Assembly: GCF_019900845.1 (NCBI RefSeq)
Contig: NZ_CP074570.1
Location: 744,001 to 808,000 of the forward strand
Length of the DNA: 64,000 nt
Direction: 5' to 3'
Source: Paraneptunicella aestuarii
Lineage (GTDB): Bacteria > Pseudomonadota > Gammaproteobacteria > Enterobacterales > Alteromonadaceae
Shown: positions 46,109 through 54,855 of the stretch, one piece after another
Position numbering within the stretch: the stretch's first letter is position 1
How the letters are laid out: each line of letters starts with the position of its first letter
The notes under the pieces: model-generated
Told to the model about the DNA's origin: nothing
The model's database searches: none
What the model saw: only the letters and a program-made list of their open reading frames with translations
Translations under genes and position numbers: made by a program

Positions 46109-46912
46109 CTATGACAAATCAATAATTGAACCGGGGTAAGCGCCCAAGCCAAGCGATGCGTCGATGACGGTTCCTCGAAGCACCTGGCTAAACGGTTCGC
46201 ACAAGTTAAAGCACAGTCGAGCAATTTCGATCGGTTCTATCATGCGTCTGCCTGGTAATCTGCGCAAAAACGCGGCTTTTTCTTCAGGGGTAAGTTTATT
46301 GGTGGTGCTGGCCTGAAACATGGGCGTGTCGGTTGCGCCCGGACATACGGTGAACACATCCACAGGGCTGTAACTCAGTTCCACCGCCATTTGACGGCCT
46401 AAATGTGCCACCGCCGCTTTGCTCATTTCGTCGGAAAGTCGAAAGCCGGGAACTTGTGTAATACCGCCGCCCACTGAGCTAAAAAACACGATTTTGCCAT
46501 AACCATTTTCTTCCATTTTGGGTAATAGCGCTTCGGTTAACCACAGTGGCCCGAGGGCGTTAACGCGTAGCATGATTTCGTCTTGTTCTTCCTGAATAGA
46601 ACTCATTTTCTCAACGGTTTTGGTGCCGAGCGCAGCGTTATTGATTAGGACATCAATTTGAGGTAGCTGCGACAATAGATCGCGGTGACTACTGAGATTA
46701 CCCAGTTCAAACAAATGATACTCAACTTGATAATCCTTAAGTTCTTCTGCCAGTTCCTGTGCTCGTTCTTCCCCGCTGAAATAGGTGAAAATAACGCGAT
46801 CGCCTGCTTGTGCGAATTGGCGTACCAATTCTGTACCAATGCCACTGGAACCGCCGGTAATCAATACGTTTCGTTTATGTGAGTTCTGTTGTTGTCTGTC
46901 TTGTGTTTGCAT
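46109..46912 (-). CDS. short-chain dehydrogenase/reductase
   Basis: The 267-residue SDR enzyme has the NAD(P) motif TGGSSGIGTELVRQFA. LINNAALG is the NNAG equivalent. The catalytic serine and the tyrosine-lysine region are less clear: VFFSSVGGGITQVPGFRLSDEMSKAAVAHLG has DEMSKAA where YxxxK is expected. The usual Tyr is absent there, so activity may be altered. The C-terminus has PGATDTP. It sits between the cyclase and aminotransferase genes in a compact operon. Confidence 0.8.
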   Translation of the reverse strand: MQTQDRQQQNSHKRNVLITGGSSGIGTELVRQFAQAGDRVIFTYFSGEERAQELAEELKDYQVEYHLFELGNLSSHRDLLSQLPQIDVLINNAALGTKTVEKMSSIQEEQDEIMLRVNALGPLWLTEALLPKMEENGYGKIVFFSSVGGGITQVPGFRLSDEMSKAAVAHLGRQMAVELSYSPVDVFTVCPGATDTPMFQASTTNKLTPEEKAAFLRRLPGRRMIEPIEIARLCFNLCEPFSQVLRGTVIDASLGLGAYPGSIIDLS

Positions 46913-46924
46913 ATTGAATACCTG

Positions 46925-47773
46925 CTAATTGGCTTCGGAAACAGGAAATAAAATGGGGCGAGAAGGCGCCGCATCGGTAACAAAGGCTGGAATTTGCAAG
47001 TTGAGCAAATACACGCCGTCTTGCACTTGTGAAGGCACATAAATAAATTCGGTGATGGTTTTGGTTAAATTCGGGTTCTGCTCTGGATCGGAAATGTGTT
47101 TTTCCTGCGCTGGCAGCGCCCAATAAGTCCGGTGAGCTTTTAATTCTCCACCATCGCTCATGCGATCAACGGAAGGAATGTCCACAAGCAGATGCCTTAC
47201 GCCGATGGAGTTAATGTATTCCATGGCATCTTTCGACAAATAAGGCGGAATGAAATCTGAATACTGTTGCTGTTGTTTGTCGCTATTATTGGGCAATGTG
47301 CGAATAACCAACGCCGAATTGAAGTGAACAGCGTTTGATAATTTCGCCAATTGTTTCGCCAATTTTTCTGCAATGCATCGTTGGGTAATCACATAATCGC
47401 TGTTGTCCGCCAAATGGGTCGCTTCGTCTGTTGCTGTGGCGAATGATTCCGGCTCTACACTGATTAACGTCGCTGGAAGCAGTGCGTCTTCAAGGGCTCT
47501 GTGAACCGTGATGGGATTATTCACAATATGACCCACGCATTCCGTGTGAGTGCCATTGCAATGGGGCGTAAAACGATATTCCGTCACGTTGCAGCTACCG
47601 CCTTCGCGCGTGTCGGCGATAAAGTCACCGGCTGCGAAGGTTTGGGCGGTTGCAGGGGCGCTATCCCAGCCATTGGGCTGCTCGCCGTTAAAGTCCAGCG
47701 CAATGGAAATGTGGTGGCCTTTGTCTAAATGCACTTGCCACTGTGTGTTTGATATCTCAATGTAGAGTTTCAA
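46925..47773 (-). CDS. cyclase-family protein, kynurenine-formamidase-like
   Basis: The 282-residue protein has the cyclase/formamidase metal motif in the form HCNGTHTECVGH (family pattern HxGTHxDxPxH). Later come RTLPNN, GVRHLLVDIPSVDRMSDGGELKAHRTYW and a C-terminal beta stretch. Bacterial kynurenine formamidases (KynB) belong to this family and hydrolyse N-formylkynurenine. The adjacent kynurenine 3-monooxygenase gene (17 bp upstream) supports that role. The Asp to Glu change in the motif and the longer length (KynB is about 210) leave room for a different substrate. Confidence 0.75.
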   Translation of the reverse strand: MKLYIEISNTQWQVHLDKGHHISIALDFNGEQPNGWDSAPATAQTFAAGDFIADTREGGSCNVTEYRFTPHCNGTHTECVGHIVNNPITVHRALEDALLPATLISVEPESFATATDEATHLADNSDYVITQRCIAEKLAKQLAKLSNAVHFNSALVIRTLPNNSDKQQQQYSDFIPPYLSKDAMEYINSIGVRHLLVDIPSVDRMSDGGELKAHRTYWALPAQEKHISDPEQNPNLTKTITEFIYVPSQVQDGVYLLNLQIPAFVTDAAPSRPILFPVSEAN

Positions 47774-47790
47774 GCGACTCTCCCCTGTGT

Positions 47791-49173
47791 TTAGTCGTGA
47801 GCGGGAGAACGCACTTCATCTCCATTCCAATGATTATTCATAGCGTCACGAATCACCGTTTCCCCTTGTTCTGTGTCGATGATTTGGGCGATGTTTTGCA
47901 CCTTGATGATGTCATCGATGACAGCTTGATAAGCTTTGTCATACTGCAATGCTTGTTCGTAAGGAGTACGAGTGAAGGCGATGTTGTAGTACAACGATGC
48001 TGAAACTCGATCTGGATATAGATCCTGGATCTTTCTTTCAATTAATTTGCGCAATTGGAAATTAGGATCGCCTACCGCATCTTGCAGGATCAGGTAGTTT
48101 TGGTAAGAAAGGTTGGCAATGGTGTCGGTGTTGGGTTTACGAGCCTGTTCAAAGTGATTGAAGATAGCGCGCCAGTCATCGCCATGTTCACGAATGTGCT
48201 CCAACAATACCATGACATCTTCAAAGCCCGCGTTTGCTCCCTGTCCAAGGAAAGGCAATATACCGTGCGCCGCATCACCAATCAGTAACACCTTGTCTTC
48301 ATGAGACCAAGGGAAACATTTAATGGTTAACATGCTGCCTTCGCGTCTATCCAAAAAGTCCATTAAGCTGTCGCCCGCCAGCGGTATTACATCGGCAAAA
48401 TGAGTCTGGAAAAAGGCTTTCAGGCTGCTTTCTGTAGTAAGTGTGTCGAAGGTGTTTTCCCCTTCTCTGGGAAGCTGTAAAGATAAGGAAAAACTGCCAT
48501 CAGCTTTGGGAAAGGCTGAAAGCATGAAAGTACCACGAGGCCAAACATGGAAGGTTTCATTGGACAGGCTTTGGCCTGCACTCGCATCGGGCTTAATAAC
48601 AATTTCTTTATAGGAACGCGGAAGATACTTCTGCGAAAAATCGAAAAACCGCGTTTTCTGCATAGCTTGGCGAACGCGAGAGTAGGCGCCGTCAGCGGCA
48701 ATAACTCGCGAATGGTATACTTCTTTTTGATTGCCATCTGCGTCTTGAAAAGCCAATTTGGGCGTAGACAAATCTACATCGAGGCATTCGTGTTCAAAAT
48801 GAAAGGTAATGTTCTGATGCTTCGCCGCTTCTATTATCAGGGTTTCATTGAGTTCGTTTCTGTCTACTGCTTGTAATGCTTCGCGATTGTTGCCGTATGG
48901 TTGGAACGCTAATTCGCCATCGGGAGCATGAATGGTTCTACCGTAAATCGGCAGAGCGACATTTCTAACGGCATCGCCAACTCCGGCTGCATCCAGAGCA
49001 TGTAAGCCTCTGGCGCTCAATACGATCATAAGTGAACGGTCGGAGCGCCCCATTTTGACTTTGCGGGGATCGGGGCAGCGATCATACACTGTTACATTGA
49101 AGTCTTGTTTGGCGAGGTGGATGGCTAATACCGTACCGACTAAACCGGCACCTACAATTGCGATATCGTTCAT
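47791..49173 (-). CDS. kmo: FAD-dependent monooxygenase, kynurenine 3-monooxygenase-like
   Basis: The 460-residue flavoprotein has the dinucleotide motif DIAIVGAGLVGTVLAIHLAKQ, the DG motif region ADGAYSRVRQAM, and the FAD-binding GDAAHGILPFLGQGANAGFEDV. YNNREALQAVDRNELNETL and FLDRREGSMLTIKCFPWSH further resemble Kmo. The enzyme would convert kynurenine to 3-hydroxykynurenine. It is the first gene of a leftward operon with a cyclase, an SDR and an aminotransferase. No kynureninase or tryptophan dioxygenase is in the window, so the pathway probably continues to a product other than anthranilate (inference). Confidence 0.87.
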   Translation of the reverse strand: MNDIAIVGAGLVGTVLAIHLAKQDFNVTVYDRCPDPRKVKMGRSDRSLMIVLSARGLHALDAAGVGDAVRNVALPIYGRTIHAPDGELAFQPYGNNREALQAVDRNELNETLIIEAAKHQNITFHFEHECLDVDLSTPKLAFQDADGNQKEVYHSRVIAADGAYSRVRQAMQKTRFFDFSQKYLPRSYKEIVIKPDASAGQSLSNETFHVWPRGTFMLSAFPKADGSFSLSLQLPREGENTFDTLTTESSLKAFFQTHFADVIPLAGDSLMDFLDRREGSMLTIKCFPWSHEDKVLLIGDAAHGILPFLGQGANAGFEDVMVLLEHIREHGDDWRAIFNHFEQARKPNTDTIANLSYQNYLILQDAVGDPNFQLRKLIERKIQDLYPDRVSASLYYNIAFTRTPYEQALQYDKAYQAVIDDIIKVQNIAQIIDTEQGETVIRDAMNNHWNGDEVRSPAHD

Positions 49174-49411
49174 AGACAGCCTTTGTAAAGAGAATAAAGG
49201 TTAACGCGATTTATCCTGAAAATAGGCAGTATGCATAGATCAGGTTACTTAATTAAAAAATTATCCATATTGTTATGGTTGCGCATTTAACCTTGCTGTG
49301 AGCGAGCAAGTCAATAAATCGGAAACTTGTATAGACAATTGCTTGAACGTTACCTGTATAGAATGATTTCCTGATGCTGGAATGAGGTGACTTACAGTTG
49401 TGCACACTTAT

Positions 49412-50089
49412 TTAGCGTCGGAAACTCTGATCCTTTTTGACGTAAGTCAGCACATGGTCTCGCTTGGCAACGGGAACATGAGAGTCTGAATCATCCCCTT
49501 GTTTGAGTGCATAAGGTGAAAGAAAGAAGCGGAAATTTGCTGCATGTTCTCTCGATTCAACGCCTTGAGGATTGACGTTGTCGAAAGAGATTTGCTTCTT
49601 ATTACCTACTTGTACTTTGGTAAAGAAGTGGGTGTCATGCCCAATATGCGCTCCACTGTATTCGATGCGAGCGCCTGTTGCGATGGCGCTCGGTTGTTTC
49701 TCCGGGCGAACTGCATATTTTACGGCGGTAAACGGGAGTCTGTCATGTGACAATGCTTGTTGGAAATCGGCAGCCCAACGGTCACAATCGAATGCTTCCC
49801 GACTGGGTGGAGCAACGCGGCTGGCAACTTGCTTGAACTTCTCTTCCTTCGCCTTCATGCGACCCAAATGCCCACGCATTAACGATTGGATTTTGGTAGC
49901 GGCGGCATTGCGTGTAGCTTCGGTATGAGCTGGTGCGGGAGCTGGACGTGGTGCTGCAGCGGCAGCAACAGGCGACGGTGGTGGTGACGGCATCATTCTT
50001 CCGCTGGGCGAAGCTGGAGCAGAAGGTGTTGCGCTTTGTCTCTGTGCAACAACTTCCGCAGCACTGGGAGGCTTGCGTGGTGGATTCAT
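49412..50089 (-). CDS. IQ-motif protein with proline-rich linker and possible papain-like domain
   Basis: The protein of about 225 residues starts at the ATG at 50089, 7 bp after AGAGGA. Residues 1-75 are rich in Pro, Ala and Ser. Residues near 82-100 read AAATKIQSLMRGHLGRMKAK, which matches the eukaryotic calmodulin-binding IQ pattern IQxxxRGxxxR. The C-terminal part has DCDRWAADFQ with a cysteine, and later GHDTHFFTKV and ISFDNVNPQG. The spacing of Cys, His and Asp/Asn resembles papain-like Tox-PL toxin domains. That last point is inference from a short motif. The gene stands alone next to the repeat block; it has no signal peptide. It could be an effector aimed at eukaryotic hosts or predators. 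Confidence 0.6.
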   Translation of the reverse strand: MNPPRKPPSAAEVVAQRQSATPSAPASPSGRMMPSPPPSPVAAAAAPRPAPAPAHTEATRNAAATKIQSLMRGHLGRMKAKEEKFKQVASRVAPPSREAFDCDRWAADFQQALSHDRLPFTAVKYAVRPEKQPSAIATGARIEYSGAHIGHDTHFFTKVQVGNKKQISFDNVNPQGVESREHAANFRFFLSPYALKQGDDSDSHVPVAKRDHVLTYVKKDQSFRR

Positions 50090-50221
50090 TTTAATCTTCC
50101 TCTGGCTCTTTCGCTTCTTTAAGCTCTTTATGTTTTTCGTCAGCCACAAAACTGTACGTGGAATAATCAATACTATAGGTGAAGTAAAAACTTAGCCATT
50201 AATTATTTAAGCGAAAGATTT

Positions 50222-51806
50222 GTCACGGGCACTTCGCCCTGATCAGTCCGTCGTCATTCCGGCCTCCGAGCCCGATGCAAGAGAATAAAAAAACAGAGAA
50301 TCAACAACGGTTGTACCTATTTGAACCGCACCACATTCAACCATGTTTATTCGTCTCATCCATGGGTATAACTTTCATTGAAGCGACAACGAGTTTACGG
50401 TTGTTTAACCCATCCATGGTGCTTGGTTCCAGCCGCGACTTCCTGTCGCGTCGTTCGTTCCTTTTGGCGTAATTACCTATTACGCCAAATCTGCTTCGCA
50501 GACCGGAGCCTCACCCCCATCGGGGCCATGCTGAAGCATGTTCACCAAGATTTGTTGGAACAAATCAGAACAGCGTTAGCTGGCTTGCGAAGCAAGTGGA
50601 GCACATGGAAGTGCGACATAAATCCATTCCCGATGGATTTGTCACGGGCACTGCGCCTAATCAATCCGTCGTCATTCCGGCCTCCGAGCCCGATGCAAGA
50701 GAATAAAAAACCAGAGAATCAACAACGGTTGTACCTATCTGAACCGCACCACATTCAACCATGTTTATTCGTCTTATCCATGGGTATAACTTTCATTGAA
50801 GCGACAACGAGTTTACGGTTGTTTAACCCATCCATGGTGCTTGGTTCCAGCCGCGACTTCCTGTCGCGTCGTTCGTTCCTTTTGGCGTAATTACCTATTA
50901 CGCCAAATCTGCTGACGCAGACCGGAGCCTCACCCCCATCGGGGCCATGCTAAAGCATGTTCACCAAGATTTGTTGGAACAAATCAGAACAGCGTTAGCT
51001 GGCTTGCGAAGCAAGTGGAGCACATGGAAGTGCGACATAAAAACGCTCCCGGCAATTTTGTCACGGGCACTTCGCCCAATCAATCCGTCGTCATTCCGGT
51101 CTCCGAGCCCGATGCAAGAGAATAAAAAACCAGAGAATCAACAACAGTTGTGTCTGTTACAACCTTGCTAACTCCAACCACGTTTATTCGCGCTTTCCCT
51201 GCGCTCACCCCTTCGGGGCCATGCTGAAGCATGTTCAAAATTGCTCCCGGCAATTTTGTCACGGGCACTGCGCCCTATCAGTCCGTCGTCATAGCGGCCT
51301 CCGAGCCGCTATCCAGAGAATCAACAACGGTTGTACCTATTTGAACCGCACCATATTCAACCACGTTTATTCGTCTCATCCCTGAGACTCACCCCTTCGG
51401 GGCTAGCCTTCGGCTATTCAAAAATGTTCCCGACATTTTTGTCACGGGCACTTCGCCCAATCAATCCGTCGTCATTCCGGCCTACGAGCCGGAATCCAGA
51501 GAATCAACAACAGTTGTGTCTGTTACAACCTTGCTAACTCCAACCACGTTTATTCGCGCTTTCCCTGCGCTCACTCCTTCGGAGCCATGCTAAAGCATGT
51601 TCAAAATTGCTCCCGGCAATTTTGTCACGGGCACTTCGCCCAATCAATCCGTCGTCATTCCGGCCTCCGAGCCGGAATCCAGAGAATCAACAACGGTTGT
51701 ACCTATTTGAACCGCACCATATTCAACCACGTTTATTCGTCTCATCCCTGAGACTCACCCCTTCGGGGCTAGCCTTCGGCTATTCAAAAATGTTCCCGAC
51801 ATTTTT
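50222..51806 (-). repeat. tandem block of six hairpin-rich elements abutting CRISPR array 1
   Basis: Six units each open on the plus strand with GTCACGGGCACTTCGCCC or a close variant, at 50222, 50641, 51060, 51258, 51441 and 51624. Unit lengths are 419, 419, 198, 183, 183 and 183 bp. Units 1 and 2 are full-length and nearly identical. Units 3/5 and 4/6 are two alternating short subtypes lacking the central part. The opening 18 bp equal the core of the neighbouring CRISPR repeat. Most of each unit folds into short perfect hairpins. Short frames that cross the units are by-products of the repetition and not genes. Confidence 0.9.
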
Positions 51807-52831
51807 GTCACGGGCACTTCGCCCTGAGGTTTGGTTGCAACTCTCAAAAACAAACTTCCGCGTTCTTCGTTTCTGGTTTCACGGGCACTTCGCCCTGAGG
51901 TTTGGTTGCAACGAAGCTCTAAACAAGCACCGTCCAGACCTGCTTGTTTCACGGGCACTTCGCCCTGAGGTTTGGTTGCAACTCCGGCTTTCCTAAGTCC
52001 CTGGACGTAGCGAAGGTTTCACGGGCACTTCGCCCTGAGGTTTGGTTGCAACGAGGGTTGTGTAATGGATAAAAACTACATCAAAAAGTTTCACGGGCAC
52101 TTCGCCCTGAGGTTTGGTTGCAACGAGGGTTGTGTAATGGATAAAAACTACATCAAAAAGTTTCACGGGCACTTCGCCCTGAGGTTTGGTTGCAACCCAC
52201 TAAAAAGACACTCCGTACTCGAGGCGGAGGTTTCACGGGCACTTCGCCCTGAGGTTTGGTTGCAACTTTCGATGGCGGATCCAAATCTAAGCCCAGAATG
52301 TTTCACGGGCACTGCGCCCTGAGGTTTGGTTGCAACTGGAAGCTTGCGGCTATGTGGGGTTGGGGGGCGAAGTTTCACGGGCACTGCGCCCTGAGGTTTG
52401 GTTGCAACACATGCGCATCTGGCAACGGTAAAGGAATATTAGTTTCACGGGCACTGCGCCCTGAGGTTTGGTTGCAACCAAAAAGGTTGTAGTCAAAATA
52501 TCAGATCATGAAGTTTCACGGGCACTGCGCCCTGAGGTTTGGTTGCAACATGGGATCCATACTAAACACGACCTTATATGGGGTTTCACGGGCACTGCGC
52601 CCTGAGGTTTGGTTGCAACGATTTATCCAGGAAAGAGAAGGTATAGAGCTGGTTTCACGGGCACTGCGCCCTGAGGTTTGGTTGCAACGAAATAAGAAAA
52701 GCACCTCTTGATGACGACTTCTGGTTTCACGGGCACTGCGCCCTGAGGTTTGGTTGCAACGTGGGTAATATCTACAATATCCTTACACTATAGGGTTTCA
52801 CGGGCACTGCGCCCTGAGGTTTGGTTGCAAC
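51805..52831 (-). CRISPR. CRISPR array 1: 15 repeats of 37 nt, 14 spacers
   Basis: On the plus strand each repeat begins GTTTCACGGGCACT, has a GGGC/GCCC hairpin, then GAGGTTTGG and TTGCAAC. Starts: 51805, 51876, 51946, 52016, 52088, 52160, 52230, 52300, 52372, 52442, 52513, 52583, 52652, 52724, 52795. Spacers are 32-35 nt. The leftmost repeat is degenerate at its outer end, and the minus-strand repeat ends GTGAAAC, so transcription is probably leftward with the leader to the right of 52831. Seven left repeats have loop ACTTC and eight right repeats ACTGC. The spacers at 52053-52087 and 52125-52159 are identical. No cas gene is in the window. Confidence 0.96.
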
Positions 52832-53243
52832 TCCCTCTGTTGTTGGCCTTATTCCTCGTGGCCTGGTTTGGTGTTTTCCGCTAACCTCTTTATTTAGCCT
52901 TGATATTGAGGTTTTTGGTGCAATGTCCATTTGCGTTTGTGTTGCTAACTGGTTGATTGTTAAAGAGCTTTTGTTTTCCGCTAATCGTTTTTCTTATGTC
53001 TGGCTGAAAAAGTGTTTTATTTCAGTAGGTTAAGCTGGTTTTTTGATAAACCTTGCAATGAGCACTTTAGGTTAGCGGATGTCGGGTGGTATTAAACCCT
53101 GAGGTTGGCATTGTAAGGCAATGGGATGTTGTGAGCTAAGGTTTTTTATTTCGGCTATTTCGACTATTCCATTTCACCAATAAAGGAGGCCATTAACATA
53201 AGCCTCCCGAAACGGCCTGCCATGAATTTGCTACATGAATTTT
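52832..53243 (-). promoter_or_regulatory. probable leader of CRISPR array 1
   Basis: This 412 bp is T-rich and has no convincing gene. CCGCTAACCT (52878-52887) and AGGTTAGCGG (53069-53078) are exact inverted copies, and CCGCTAA recurs at about 52977. CCCTGAGGTTGG at about 53098 resembles the middle of the CRISPR repeat. Position next to the intact end of the array suggests a leader. Confidence 0.45.
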
Positions 53244-53591
53244 CTACATGAGCACTGGCGTTGACCTGGTGATTTGCATGAGCAAACCCTCGATGGCATG
53301 GGAAAAGTCCTGCTTTAACTCGTCTTGCCGGAACTGTAATTCCGCAATGCCCGCCAATTGCCCACATAACTGAGGTTGAGTCGTAATTAACACATACCCG
53401 GGAAGTACCAATAACGATGCCTGAGCCTGCGAATGAGAAGAGCCGGATACAGGCTTGCCCGTGTGGTTCTGGCTGCCTGAATTCGCATGAAAAAGCGACA
53501 ACCAACGCTGTTTTAACACCAAATTCCCCTGTTCAAGCGGAAACTCTTTGACAAAACATCCCCCAAAGCCCTTAAAATCATAATTAGCCAT
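53244..53591 (-). CDS. unrecognised 115-residue protein between two CRISPR arrays
   Basis: The protein begins MANYDFKGFGGCFVKEFPLEQGNLVLKQRWLSLF and has a Ser/Gln/His-rich middle. A hydrophobic LLVLPGYVLITTQPQLCGQLAG follows, then a helical end. GGAG stands 7 bp before the ATG. I recognise no Cas, anti-CRISPR or toxin family. It lies between the divergent arrays and is read in the same direction as array 1. Whether it is linked to CRISPR function is unknown. Two overlapping frames on this strand compete, but this one has the better start and the longer reading. Confidence 0.5.
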   Translation of the reverse strand: MANYDFKGFGGCFVKEFPLEQGNLVLKQRWLSLFHANSGSQNHTGKPVSGSSHSQAQASLLVLPGYVLITTQPQLCGQLAGIAELQFRQDELKQDFSHAIEGLLMQITRSTPVLM

Positions 53592-54416
53592 TGTAAACTC
53601 CGATTTAGTTTGTGATGGTTAGCTGCTTTTGGGTGTTGCAAGCACCTAAAAGCGGCGACTATAAAACTCATAATTATTCAGCTTGTTGCCCTATCGTCCG
53701 ATTTCTTCGTTAGAAGTGCTCAAGTAGTAATCATACGTTCCGCGCTTCTGCCTCGAACTCGAACGATATGGCTTAAATCTGAACAATTACAGAATTAAGC
53801 TGAAATAATTACTCATTTTGTATTTATCCTCATTCTCTTTGATTCTTCTTATCTCCTATTTTTTTCTTTTCCTTTTCCTTTTAGCTTTTTTCTTTCTTGA
53901 TTTCAGTTTCCAATTTCTTTTAAAGACAGCAATGTTAACAATTACTGGAAACAGCCAAAAATATATCAAAAATAGAAAATATAGAGAAAGAATAAAAAGG
54001 AATGCAAGGCAGAAAATAAGCACAAAAAGTGATAGTAAAAAACCAGTAATCAATTGACTTTATTGAAATAAATTGCTTTTATTTGACGCGTTGCAAAGGA
54101 ATGAGAAAACACCAAAAAGAGACAATGGGATAAAAGCATAGAATGCTGAAAAAAGGACTGATAAATGTTAATTTTTGAGTTGTTTACTATATTTCAAAAA
54201 GGAATTAATACTAAAAAATCACCATGAAACTGACATAAGTAACAAGTTGTTTCGGCTTTTTAAAATAACTCAATTAAAACAATGGGTTATAAATTTAATT
54301 GCTTGCTTTTTCAAAAAATACATGGTGACACCCCTTTAATAACGGGAAGACAAGCAACAAATGAAACTTGCAAAAACAGTTATGGAAAGCCATTATTTTT
54401 ACCAATAAAAAAGTGG
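53592..54416 (+). other. 825 bp AT-rich gap, possible distal part of the array 2 leader
   Basis: The region is strongly AT-rich with long runs of A and T. It carries two overlapping opposite-strand frames (53818-54057 and 53856-54053) made of low-complexity Lys/Phe-rich sequence that I do not accept as genes. It separates the 115-residue gene from a diverged hairpin element and array 2. An AT-rich leader for array 2 is possible in its right half. Confidence 0.4.
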
Positions 54417-54531
54417 TGGGTGAGAGCCGCCCGGAAATTGCGAGAGCGCGCAGCAATTTCAGGCTCGAACGCGAGGCATGGATGCCGAGCTGGAAGCCCT
54501 CACCATGGAAGGGTTCAACAACCGAAAACAC
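54417..54531 (+). repeat. diverged copy of the central part of the hairpin element
   Basis: It shares the order of anchors with the elements inserted in array 2: GGTGAG, CCGG, GAACG, a GGA-loop hairpin, GCTGGAA, CACCATGGA, GGGTT and AACAACCG. The stems between the anchors are different in sequence but still pair. Examples are GAAATTGC (54434-54441) with GCAATTTC (54453-54460), and GGCA/TGCC around TGGA at 54475-54486. It is therefore a structural relative, not a recent copy. Confidence 0.7.
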
Positions 54532-54633
54532 GTTCTTTAATAAATGATGGTAGTAAAGCCCTTCTGTAGCCCTTTAAAATCAAGGCCTCCAGAAGCCCGC
54601 TGTTGCAGAGCTCTTAGGGCAGAGTGCCCGTGA

Positions 54634-54782
54634 CAAAATTGCCGGGAGCAATTTTGAATAGCCGAAGGCTAGCCCCGAAGGGGTGAGCGCAGGGAAAGCG
54701 CGAATAAACGTGGTTGAATGTGATGGTGACTTTCAGACAAACACCTGTTGAATCTGGTGCGTTGCTGATAAGTGCGATGAAC
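54634..54782 (+). repeat. short-form hairpin element inside the first repeat of array 2
   Basis: It follows GTGCCCGTGA and starts CAAAATTGCCGGGAGC, a hairpin with loop CGGGA. It contains GCCGAAGGC, GCCCCGAAGGGG and GCGCAGGGAAAGCGC, and ends before AGGGCAGAGTGCCCGTG. It resembles, in reverse orientation on the chromosome, the short units beside array 1. Confidence 0.8.
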
Positions 54783-54855
54783 AGGGCAGAGTGCCCGTGA
54801 AACAAAGGTTCCGCTACCCGACTCGACATTTTACTAAGGTTGCAGAGCTCTTAGG

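Noticed and set aside
50275..52711. Several plus- and minus-strand frames across the tandem units and CRISPR array 1
   Set aside because: They repeat the same translated segments from the repeat units (such as SRALRPEVWLQ) and are artefacts of repetition.
53818..54057. Overlapping opposite frames of 79 and 65 codons
   Set aside because: Low-complexity Lys/Phe-rich translations of AT-rich DNA, with no clear start signals.
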